Shown here in pieces: positions 1 to 9,376 of a stretch of 64,000 bases of DNA (positions within the stretch are counted from its first letter, which is position 1; every line of letters begins with the position of its first letter). The notes under the pieces are model-generated. The model was not told the DNA's origin. It made no database searches and was given only the letters and a program-made list of their open reading frames with translations. Both the position numbers and the translations under genes were made by a program. This stretch comes from Rhynchopus sp. YZ270_cl-10 (lineage: Eukaryota; Euglenozoa; Diplonemea; Diplonemida; Diplonemidae): the NCBI GenBank assembly GCA_964035575.1, contig OZ037876.1:186001-250000 (forward strand), written 5' to 3'.

Positions 1-2
1 TC

Positions 3-467
3 GAACAGACCAAACCTGAAGCTCTCCTCAACACCAAGCACCAACAACCATATTATCACAAAACAGACAAGACCTTGACTGTACACCTTGGGCACCTGCA
101 TCACAAGCAGCATGTCGATGATGAGCACGAGGAGAGGCCACTGCTCCATCGAGAGAGGTCTTCCGTTCAAATCCCACACAAGTATCCCAGATGTGATCAC
201 GTACAGCGTGCCCACCACTACGCTTGTCGTCAACGGAACCCTGCACAGCACTGCACAGATCGCAACGCTGAACCCAAGCAGGACCAGCACTGTCCCTCCT
301 AAGAAGAAGCGGTTTGTTGAGTGTTCTCCTAACGTCACTGTTAAAAGAAAAAAAGTGGCAAACCAACCCGCACAGGCAAAGATGAAGTACTGCGTGCGCA
401 GCTCCTTCCTTTTGGTGTTCAATGTCCCGTCCAAGGAGAGCACCCCCTTGAGACACTGCATGACCAT
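3..467 (-). CDS. Multi-pass membrane protein, N-terminal part (runs off left edge)
   Basis: An open frame of about 155 codons begins with ATG at 467 and is still open at the window edge, so the C-terminus is missing. A short polar N-terminus of about 25 residues is followed by five hydrophobic segments, near residues 27-47, 53-75, 78-96, 107-122 and 130-146, separated by short loops. This is the pattern of a polytopic membrane protein. Upstream of the ATG on the minus strand is a pyrimidine-rich run ending in CACAG, a plausible splice acceptor for the 5' end of the mRNA. I do not recognise the family. The hydrophobic periodicity, open frame and acceptor make a real gene likely; other frames here lack this pattern. 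Confidence 0.7.
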   Translation of the reverse strand, partial: MVMQCLKGVLSLDGTLNTKRKELRTQYFIFACAGWFATFFLLTVTLGEHSTNRFFLGGTVLVLLGFSVAICAVLCRVPLTTSVVVGTLYVITSGILVWDLNGRPLSMEQWPLLVLIIDMLLVMQVPKVYSQGLVCFVIIWLLVLGVEESFRFGLF

Positions 468-1100
468 CTCCCCTCCCGTCCTGTGTTCTTGTAAAGTGGT
501 TGTGTCAGGAATGATAGTGCAAAGTGCAAAAGATCTCTGTGGATGTGAAAAAGAGGGTAGAAAGAAAAGAAGGATATTCGTTACCAAATAAAAACATCTT
601 TTTTTTTGTTTCTGCTACCAGCGTGACATTTGTCCACGAGCTTTTGTTGCGTCTAACGTAGGTTGCTAAAAAGGGAGACAATATTAGTCGGGTGAGTCGT
701 GCGAAGACCACATGCACGTTTCCACTTTGTTCTATTCTTCTGGTATCCTATTAATCTAGCAAAAAAAAAATCAAAAAGAAAAAAAAATCTACTGAAATTG
801 GTCTGTTCTAAAGCATCGCAATTAAAGAAACAAAACTAGAAAAATAACACTCAAATATTCCCAACTGTTCATCTAAATATCCAACAAAAAAGGAAGTACT
901 TTTTTTCCAAAGATGAAAAAATACACCCTAAAAAAAAAATAGGACAGAAAAAACGTAGCTCCTTCCTAACAGATTTTTTAGTTCTCTAAATCTATTACTG
1001 AAAATTACCTCAACTAAACTGGAAAATCTTTTTAGAAAAAGACTGGGATTTCTACTTGGCTCCTTTTATTTTTCAGTTTTAAAATCTCATTTATTTTAGA
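468..1100. other. AT-rich spacer
   Basis: This is intergenic DNA with many A and T runs and no supported coding potential. It lies between the start of the left-edge gene and the 3' end of the LRR/coiled-coil gene, so it should hold the latter's 3' UTR and the former's acceptor region. I see no RNA gene or repeat that I can defend. Confidence 0.6.
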
Positions 1101-4100
1101 TCAACTGTTGTGAGGACTACTTCCGACGGAGTCTGTGCACACCGATTCGCTCCTGCTTCTTTGTGGCGCGGATTGCGGTGATGTTGAGTGGCCTCTCAGG
1201 AGCACATCTGCGTTCTGCCTGCGCAACTGCGCCTCGCGCACAGAGAGCTGTTCCTTCGCGCGCCGTGCACGCTTCAGGAGTTCCTCCACTTCGCCCGAGG
1301 TCTCTGCTCCTAGGGTGTCTTTGTCCTTCTCCCTTTCCTTCTCCTTCTCCTTATCGATGCCTGACACCTGCACATCCTCAGAGCTCATGTGGTGGTGGTG
1401 TTGGTGCCGTCTGTCAAGTGTAGTGTCGTCAGAGTACGTCACAGCAGCACTCTGGTGCAAACCCCACTCACGTGCCTCCATCAGCCGCACCTCGTTGCGC
1501 AGGCGCTTCACCTCGTGTGTGTGTCCTTTGGCCTCAGTGCGCTCGCGGTCGCGTGCGAGGTTCGTGCTGACAATCTGCTGGCGCAGGTTGTGCATCTTCT
1601 CTTGCTGCCCGCTGATGTACTCACTACGCTCCTTCTGCCCTTCGAGAAGTTTTGTTTGCGTATCAATGAGTTCGCGTTCGTACGTTTCTTGCGCTTTGTC
1701 CTGTAGAGGGGGGTGTATGCTTGAAGGTGTCCTATGTAGAAAGTGAGTGGGGCTGTTATACCTGGCGTATGCGGTCAATGTCCAGAGATGTGATGATCTC
1801 GTCTTGGTCGTGCAGCTTCTGCCGCAGCTGTGCGGTGACGGAGACCATCGCAGTGGTGGTAGCGGTACCTGTCTCGTGTGCGTCCTCAAGCTGCTGTTGG
1901 GTGACTTTCAAGCGGCCGTTGAGATGGTCCATGCCCGCCTGTTTTGTGATGTGATTTTTATTTGAACTACTGTAATACCGTAAACTAATGGCGTGAGTGC
2001 AAGAGGGTGTGCTCTTATGCGTTGACAACGCAAAACCATGTATCCCGTTTGGTTGCAACATACCTTCGCATCGCTCAGATCTGCTGCTAGCTCACCAATC
2101 TTCTTCGAGCTTGCAGCCTCCACAAGAAGCTGTCTCGTCTGATACTCTGTCAGGTCCTCCACACCACGCACTGCTTCTTTGAGAAGCGCGCCAACCTGAA
2201 AGAAAAGGGTTTGTGAGAAACAGTTCAAATGGACGCAGATTTACAATGTGGGAAAATGAACGCAAAGCTGGCCTCTGATGAGGTACAGGCAGCACCATAT
2301 GAGTCTACTGCAAACGAAGCACGTCTGCAAAGTGTACTGCTAGCAACAAAAAGGAAAAGGGAGATGTGCATACCTTCGCTGATTCTTCGTCCTTCGCGTT
2401 TTCAGCTCCCTTGAGTTGGCACTGCAACGCTTTCTTGGTCGCTTTGTAGGTGCTGACGTTCTGTGGTGAGGATGTCATGTGGAAACAGTTGTATCTCAGT
2501 TTGTGGGCCAAGAATGTGCGGAATATTCTCAAAAAATTCGATCAAAAATGTGATTGTGAGTTGAGGTTTTGTTAGTGACAATAACGATACCTTCGTCAGC
2601 TCCTTCAAAGAAGACTTCTTCGTCTCGAGGTCGACTTCAAGCTCTGCTGTCTTGCGCACAACCTATAGGGAGGTAGGTGGAAAGGACGTTGAAAGTGTGA
2701 AAGAGACATACCTCAGACAAGCTGTCCACAAGGCGCATGTTTGAGAGGCCCAACGTTGTGACCCTGTCCTTCTGCACGTTGACCTGTGGAGTGGGTTTTT
2801 GACATTGCTAGACAGCGTGGACATACCTCTTGCGTGAGTTTGGTCTTCTCGGACTTCGCACGGAGAAGCATGGTGATGCCTGCGGACTTCCATTTGGAGA
2901 ATGCCTGCTGCTGCCGCATGTGCGCAAGCTTGTGGACGCACGACTCTTCGATGCGTCTGAGCATGATGCGCTTGGACGTGGCCTCCGTCCACATGAGGAG
3001 CGTGGAGCGCACGATGCGTTTGTTGTGCTGTTTGAGAAGTGTGTCTGCGATGCGCTCGTTTGCGACCTTTGCCTTCGAGGTGTGGCGGCTCAGCAGTGCT
3101 GCTGTGTTTGCACGGTCGGCACTTCTCTTCCAGCTTTGGAACGCATTCGCCTGCAGACGCTGCACGTAGCAGTGCATCGCTTGCGCAGACTGCTCACGGC
3201 GACGCCTGCGCTCCTCTCTGCTCTCACGCTCGGGGCGCTCTCTTCTTTGTTGTGGCGACATGTAGTCGCCTCGGTCCTCACTGCTTTCGCTGCTGCGGGT
3301 GTGCTGTGCCTGCTGGGGAACATTCCGCCGTCTCGGAAGAAGTGTGTTGTGCTGCTCCAGCTCGTCTGCCTTCCCTGGGGGTGAGGCTGCTGGTGGCCGC
3401 ACTGCTGCTGCAAGCCGCAGGGTGATGTCGTCTCGTGGGATGCGGCGTGCAGGGCGCTTCACAAAGAGACGGCGTGCAGCGTCGTCAGACATGTACGCTG
3501 CAGAGGGCATGCTGCTGCTTGAAGAGTTGCTGCGCGACTGTGAGGTGGAAGCGTGGGTTGTCTTCTCCCTCTCGCGCCGTTCCTTGCTGAGGACCTTCTG
3601 CTCGGCCACCTGGTACCACTTCAGGAAGTGCATCATCACAACATCCTGCCTCCTCCCACGCTCGCCACCCTGCACAAAGGCCTGCCGCCGCCAGGAGCAG
3701 AACACATCACGCACCTTGCCACGCTGTGTGTTCCTCTCGCACAGCTCTGCCGCGATGCGTGCGTTGCGCTGCCTCTGTGCAGCGCGCCGCATGGCTTGAA
3801 ACGTTCTGCGGAGGGTGAGTCGCTCCTTCGCCTCTTCCAGGAGACGTTCCAGCTCAGGGTCGATGTCTTCCGAGTCTGTTGAGTGGCGATCTGCGTCTAG
3901 ACGGCTTTCATTGCGGAAGCGCGTCACACGGGTGCGCAGGCCGGTGCATTCCTTCTCCAGTGCAGCGATCTTAGCGTGGGCAGCGTAGAGCTGTGCTTCG
4001 GATGCGTCTACCTCGTGTGCGTGGCGTGTCTCGAGTGCGGCGATGGAGTCTGCCTCTTGCAGCTCCAGTTCAGCGGAGGCACGTCGCAGGGTCGAGATGA

Positions 4101-5778
4101 GCTCCTGTTGGTCGAGATGGCTAGCACGCACGTCGTCCAGCTCTGCCTTCAGATCCGCCTCTCTGTGCAGCGCCTCCTGCAGCAGGCCTTTGTAGTGCCT
4201 TGCCGCGTGTGTCGTCTTCTCGTTCGACCGTTGGTACTCCTCAAGCTTGCTCCGCAGCGCTTCGTTGACCTGCTGCAGCTTCACCTCGTCGGAAACGTGC
4301 AGCGCAGTCTCGGCACGCGACATGCCTAGACTCATTTCAGACGGCGCACGGCCGAAGGAAAGACTTGGCGAGACTGAGGCTGAGGCAGCGGCAGAGGGTT
4401 CAGCTTCGCTTGGTGTGGGCACCCTTATGCGTGGTGCTGGGGCAGGTGGGTTTGGTTTGATGACGTGGAAGTCTCTTTGTTCCGCAGAGGCCTGCGAAGC
4501 GTTCGAAGCAGGCGGCGGGTCAGAGCTGGACGCAGAGCTCCGCCGTGCAAGGCGCTGTCTGTGCTTCTCGTGTGCACGTTGTTGGCGGTCGTCCACCTCC
4601 TGAAGTTGCTGCATGCTCAGTGGTGCAGCACCCTCCAAAGGCGTGCTAGGGTCTGCCTGTTGCGGAGGCAGGCCACCAGGCGACGTGACACCAGAGGCAC
4701 CTCCCTTCCACTCAGACAGAAGCTCGCCGCGTTCGTTCAGCTCAGAGAGCTGAAGGATAAGCTGCTTGACAGTGTCCATGATGGAGGTGTCCTCGAGCGT
4801 CTCAAAGTTGATCCCAAAGGAGCTTGAGATGTTCCCCTGCAGGCGAGAGACCTCATCTGTCATGGCTGCCTGGAGGTTCAGAAGCGCCTCGTTGTAGGCA
4901 CCAGACCAACCCGCGTGGCTGTCGATGTCTTTGTCGTTTTGCGTTGCTGCCATCTTGACAAGGCGTGCACGACGTACCTGCAGGCGGAGCTGCGCGACGG
5001 AGGCCTCGAAGGGTTGGTACCACACAATAAGCTCTGTGCTCGCAACCAGGAACTTCTCGAGGGACATGACTGAGGGCGCCCTGCGAGAGCCCCCTTTGCT
5101 GACGATGATGCTGTGGAATTCGTTGTGCATCTTCACCTTCGTCGTTGCGTGGCGGCAGCGCTGCAGGAACGCCGTCCTCACATACAGCTCGACAAGCATC
5201 GCACGCTCCGCTTCCAACGTTGTTGCGAGGTTCGCACGCTCACGGGCGGTGACCTCCTTGCCATCAAGCGTCGTCAGCCTCGGGCAGAGGTGCAACACAT
5301 GCGATCTGTAGTACGGCAGCTGCGTGACAGCGTTGCCCTGCAGGTTCACGGTATCGAGCTTGTCAAGGTTCTTGAGTGCGAGCAGGCCCTCTAGGGTGGC
5401 AACGTAGTTGTTGCCTGCAGAAAGCGTTTTGAGGTTCTTGAACTGCTCGACGCCGTCAAGGCTCTTCAGCAGGTTGCCGCTTAGGAAGAGCGTGACCACC
5501 TTCTGCTGCACGGCAGGTTTGAGTGCGTCGATGTCGACAATGCTCTTCTCCACAGCGCTGAGTTTATCTGCAGGCTTTGCTGGTGCGACGCTGCTGAGCT
5601 TCACTCCTAGGCTTGTCGCTGCAGGCGCAGACGAGCTGCTGCGACGTGTCTTCGTGACGGATGCAGTGCGCGAGCCACGACGCGAAGCTGAACTCTGCGA
5701 AGCAGTGCGACTCGTCTTGCGCTGCATGTCATTCATGGACTGCCTGCGTGAGGCATACCCGCTGTCCTTCCGCAGCAT
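1101..5778 (-). CDS. LRR and coiled-coil protein with Sfi1-like repeats (7 exons)
   Basis: Seven exons join in frame to 1,363 residues: 2827-5778, 2712-2783, 2591-2662, 2374-2460, 2064-2195, 1762-1938 and 1101-1700. All six introns (43, 49, 130, 178, 125 and 61 nt) are phase 0 with GTAT donors and AG acceptors. The Ser/Arg-rich N-terminus (1-70) is followed by SDS22-type leucine-rich repeats with an LRR cap (about 90-180), long coiled coils, and around residues 700-970 several units of the form A/V-x3-F-x2-W-x-R/K, for example VFCSWRRQ, HFLKWYQ, AFQSWKRS and AFSKWKS. Such units bind centrin in Sfi1-type proteins. More coiled coil and a charged tail follow. The start ATG is 5 nt after TTTTTTGCAG. 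LRR plus Sfi1-like units suggests a centrosome, basal-body or flagellar scaffold; that role is inferred. The exon chain is well supported by continuous frame. Confidence 0.85.
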
Positions 5779-6147
5779 GTCTGCTGCAAAAAAGACACTT
5801 CTGTTGTGTGGTATAGGGAGGGAAGGGAATAAATTAAAGCTGTCTGGATTCAAAGGGAAAGGAGAAAGAGGGGGAGGAGCTTTTTTCTGTACTGTCCCGT
5901 TTTCAATAAAAACGGGGTAAAAGAAAAGAGACGACCAAAAAACTGTACAGATGAATGTGCCACACAATCTGTTGAAGAAAGAACCAGGGTCAACCCTCCA
6001 TTCTGAGGTCATTCCACAGGAAAGGCTAGATATGGTATGGACTGACAACAGGAGGAGGAGAGACCCAGATGAGGTTTGAGCTGGCAAAGCTCTGATAAAC
6101 AAAACACCCCTTTTTTTTTTTTGAAAATACATTACGAACGGGGCCAT
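5779..6147. other. Spacer upstream of the LRR gene
   Basis: A pyrimidine-rich (minus-strand) 5' flank is followed by A/T runs. The tract ending in TTTTTTGCAG directly before 5778 is the probable trans-splice or 5' UTR acceptor. No gene is seen. Confidence 0.5.
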
Positions 6148-6251
6148 CTGATTTTTGTCTGAAATTTGGTGGAGTTTGGTGTTAAAAGTGGTTTGAAGAC
6201 CACCAAAATCCACCAAAACACCACTAAACTCAAAATTTCAGGAAAAATCAG
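6148..6251. mobile_element. MITE-like element, family 1, copy 1
   Basis: A segment of about 104 bp has imperfect terminal inverted repeats of roughly 33 bp beginning CTGATTTTTGTCTGAAATTT. The right end, reverse-complemented, starts CCTGATTTTTCCTGAAATTT. A second copy with the same ends lies at 48884-48993, so this is a family rather than a chance hairpin. It is non-coding and has no clear target-site duplication. It looks like a short non-autonomous DNA transposon whose autonomous partner is not in view. Confidence 0.75.
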
Positions 6252-6352
6252 GCGGGGGTCTCAACTCAGACATATTTTATCCCCTTTTTTTCATCCCACA
6301 CATGACCCATGCAATAAGATATCCTCCTACCTTCCCTTCGTCACCTTGGTAT

Positions 6353-7432
6353 TCAAACTAGGTCGTCCTTCATAACCAGAAGGCCATCCTCCCGGAGCAA
6401 GGACACATCGCGTGAGAAGTGTTCTAGCATCTTAGCGAGGACTGCGGGGGGCACGTCTTGGCGAGAAACGTTTGCGAGGATGTCGTTTTTGATTCGCCGA
6501 AGAGCTTCTTCTTTGGAGACAGTGAAGACTCTTGCGTACGCAGTACACGGCGGCAGGCTGTGCACGAAGCACGCTCTATGGTGTGAGATTGTGTTCGTCG
6601 CATCGAGCACCACATCCACACCCTTTGCCAACGCATCGCACACCCGCTGCCACACAATACCCCACACCTCACCCTCAATCGCCACAGTGTGGAACGACCC
6701 TGCCAGCTCCAGACGGACTGCATCCGCTGACACCAACGTTGTGTCGCGCAGGGACGTCGCAACGTACTGCCTTGCCCACGTAGACTTCCCGCTGCCAGGT
6801 ATTCCCACTGTCATGATGAACCGTGGTGGAAGCCCTTCGTACGACAGAGGCCACTCCTTTGCGGCAGACTCCTCGCCTACTATGGGTGCACGGCGGGGGA
6901 GGGGAGGTCGCTTTGCAGGGGTGTGCAGGGCTGCAGGCGGTTCTACCTGCCCGACCCACATTTTGTTGAGCATATGCGCTGCCCGCCCGCCAGCGTTGCA
7001 GCTGAAGGTGCGGTACACCTTCGTAGAGTCGACCCCGAGAAAGGGTTCGAGAACGATGCGCCCGCCAGGGTGGACGTCCAAAAACCTGGACACGTCGTAG
7101 ATGTGGCCGTCGAGGATGGTGACCTGCTCTTGCATGTCTTCAACGGATTGGAGGGAGTGGAAGACGGGGTCGGTTTGGACGGCGGTGGTGTGTGTGGTGG
7201 TGGCGGGTGACGAAGGGGTGCTGTGCACAGAGGCGTCTACGCGTTGCACCTCGAACTCCTCGATGGTGAGGATGTGTGTGAGCGTGAGGGCGTGCTGCTG
7301 CTGTGTACGCCTCGTCCTCGTGCCCTTCTTCTTCCGCCGTCCAAGCTGTCGCCGCTCTGCCGCGCGCTCCTCCGAGTCCGTCGACAGCCACGCAGCACCC
7401 CACGCAACGATCTCCACCTCCACCTCCGCCAC
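6353..7432 (-). CDS. Cytochrome b5-like / P-loop kinase fusion protein
   Basis: The frame gives about 359 residues, with an uncertain N-terminus because it continues upstream without an ATG to a stop near 7555. Residues 100-165 look like a cytochrome b5 heme-binding fold: HPGG at about 121-124 supplies one axial His, and His153 is a candidate for the second. After a Pro-rich linker, residues 200-359 form a P-loop kinase of the polynucleotide-kinase-like type, with GIPGSGKST (210-218), SADAVR and DATNT (277-281). Family knowledge predicts ATP-dependent phosphoryl transfer for the C-terminal half and heme or electron binding for the N-terminal half. The pairing is unusual. The first in-frame ATG is residue 100, so either an upstream exon exists or translation starts there; the Lys/Arg-rich stretch 25-45 looks coding. 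A CT-rich run ending CTCACAG near 7600 is a possible 5' acceptor. Confidence 0.8.
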   Translation of the reverse strand: MAEVEVEIVAWGAAWLSTDSEERAAERRQLGRRKKKGTRTRRTQQQHALTLTHILTIEEFEVQRVDASVHSTPSSPATTTHTTAVQTDPVFHSLQSVEDMQEQVTILDGHIYDVSRFLDVHPGGRIVLEPFLGVDSTKVYRTFSCNAGGRAAHMLNKMWVGQVEPPAALHTPAKRPPLPRRAPIVGEESAAKEWPLSYEGLPPRFIMTVGIPGSGKSTWARQYVATSLRDTTLVSADAVRLELAGSFHTVAIEGEVWGIVWQRVCDALAKGVDVVLDATNTISHHRACFVHSLPPCTAYARVFTVSKEEALRRIKNDILANVSRQDVPPAVLAKMLEHFSRDVSLLREDGLLVMKDDLV

Positions 7433-7723
7433 ATCACCACGCTCCTTCTTCTTCTTACGTCGCGGTGCCTGCGCGCATGGCTCAATATGCGCCTGAGGCC
7501 CCCTCTGCTGCCCCGAAGACCTGCGTGCACCACCCGTTTTGAATCAGGTAGAACCGACGCCCCTTTGGGGAGGAAGAGGGGTGGGAGGGGAGCCTGTGAG
7601 GAGGAGGAGGAGGAGGTTTAAAAGCGAACGATCCAAGAGAGGTTGGCATTCTGTGTGCAAGGGAATCAATAATATTTTCTGGAATACGAAGCTTGTGGAA
7701 AAAGAGGAAGCTGATGCGCAAAC
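7433..7723. other. Probable 5' region of the b5-kinase gene
   Basis: The minus strand here is strongly pyrimidine-rich (CCTCCTCCTCCTCCTCACAG near 7601-7620), as expected for a splice acceptor. Two frames are open: the continuation of the b5-kinase frame and a Pro-rich frame with ATGs near 7721 and 7649. I could not choose a first exon from sequence alone. Confidence 0.4.
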
Positions 7724-8047
7724 GTGATGGAACAGATACCTCAGCTCCGATCTGGAAAACTTGGTATTAGCGCAGTTGAAAGATTTACGCCCAATCGGAG
7801 GGGAGCTGTCGACTACACTACTGTGTCAAGAATTGCGCGTGGGTTGGTCAAGGCAAACGACTTGCTTTGTGAGAAAGACCGCCTCAGCTACTGGGAGCAA
7901 TGCAGAGTTTGCGGCTATTTGTCATTTCGGCAATGTGCCAAGACGGCAAGGAGCCGCACAATCGGCGGGCCGACAAGTCACGGCGCGATCCTCTACCGAC
8001 GCCCCAGGGGGACAGTACAACCGACCACGCAGGACCCTACACATTAG
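7724..8047 (+). pseudogene. Orphan GC-rich open frame, possibly a gene or transposase fragment
   Basis: A GC-rich island of about 300 bp stands out from the AT-rich flanks and has 107- and 96-codon frames open on the plus strand, opposite to every real gene. One frame contains a helix-turn-helix-like piece (DYTTVSRIARGLVKAN). I see no acceptor-like tract in front of it and no clear family. It may be a remnant of a DNA transposon or of a host gene. The composition is solid evidence that it once encoded something; the function is unknown. Confidence 0.25.
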
Positions 8048-8298
8048 ATGAATATTGGAAAAACAACAAAAGCGTACCATAAGAACAATGTCTTACAAAA
8101 TGTGACTAAGCGAAGTAAGGTTGTGACATGGCGGGAGGAGCACTGTTTTGTTGCATACACGTTCTAGCTCTATGTCCAGAACACTATGTCGAGATTATCT
8201 AACTAAACTTTAAAGAGGGGATTTTTTGAAAAACACCCCTGAAAACCACACTTAGTCGTACACAAAACACTCTCTGTCAACATGCGAGCCAATAGCAT

Positions 8299-9030
8299 TT
8301 GAGGGCAGCCGCCGCACAATGGCACCAGGTTCATTGTCAAACGCAACTGCCCTGTAGCGGCTGTGATCTCGTCGCCCTTGGCTGCATCGACAGAGTCACG
8401 TGCTCGAGGGGCAGGACGCTTGGGTCGTCATCTGCATCCAAGGCACTTAGTAGTACAGCGTCGCGGATGCTGTTCATTGCTAGCCACGTTGATGAGCTCG
8501 CTGGTCCAGAAGGCCACTACAGAGTGCAGCAGTGCCGTCATGCCGCAAGGCACAACATCCACCCACACCAGCCTCGAGGAGAAGAAAGCACCCAACATGG
8601 TCCCTGGCTGAGAGGTCGTCACACACACCCAAAGAGCCCAGGTAGCGCGCATTCGGCCTCTCGCTTGCCAACGTTTGTATCCGGCACAAACTCGTGGGAA
8701 GGACACCACCCATTTCTGAAGTCCTGTTGGTGAGCCTGTCGGCCCCCTGCACCTGCAACCATTGCTTCGTACCTCATTCGCTTTGGTGGGTGCACATCCA
8801 GGTGGTCTGCGTGGCGCTTCGACATAACTTTTAAATGTCGTTGGCCTTTGTGTAGGCTGTGAGGGGCGTGGGAGGGTGTAAAAGAATAGTGGTGTTGGGA
8901 ACGTGCAGCGTATGTAGGACAGACAACACCGCACATCACGTCCACAGATGTGGCAGCTCTCGTGATCCAATGAGGTATGGCTTTTGGGAAAATACGGTCA
9001 ACACACTTCACCCCCAGAGTTGGCAAGTAC
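8299..9030 (-). pseudogene. Decayed GC-rich protein gene fragment
   Basis: This stretch has coding-like composition on the minus strand, but the sense moves between frames. It opens MSKRHADHLDVHPPKRMRYE (from about 8826), after which reading passes among frames of 70-180 codons; a later piece reads SIRDAVLLSALDADDDPSVL. No chain of GT-AG introns that I could find joins them, so a degraded host-type gene is more likely than a working one. The upstream pyrimidine tract (CACCCTCCCACGCCCCTCACAG near 8858-8879) resembles the acceptors of real genes. The family is not recognised. Confidence 0.35.
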
Positions 9031-9376
9031 GCAGCGCCCTAGAGCACAGTAGCATACACCACGACCAATGTGTACAGGCCTAGTGGTGTTGACAGGATCA
9101 GGGCGACACGCGTGTGGACGGCTTTGTGCCGGAAGACCTTGCCCCAGAGGAAGCCAACTGGAACGCAAAGGGTTGTAGCAAATACAGCGGGGGTGTGGGG
9201 GTCTTTTTATGTTATTTTTGCTGCTCTTTTTTTAACTACTTAACAGCAGCGCTATCCGATAACTTTCTTGGTCATCTTTATTTTTGGACTTGCTTTTTTT
9301 CTCTTTCCCTCAAACCCAATCTGAGAGTGCCACTTCCACACCTGCTAGGTTAGCAACAGGACAACGCAACAACACC
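9031..9376. other. Spacer with T-rich runs
   Basis: AT-rich DNA next to the 3' end of the TPR-DnaJ gene. No gene or repeat is supported. Confidence 0.5.

Noticed and set aside
2663-2826. Reading through the short introns as coding, which gives plausible-looking extra residues
   Set aside because: Several introns of 43-49 nt are open in frame, but the GTATG donors, CAG/TAG acceptors and restored frame show that they are spliced out.
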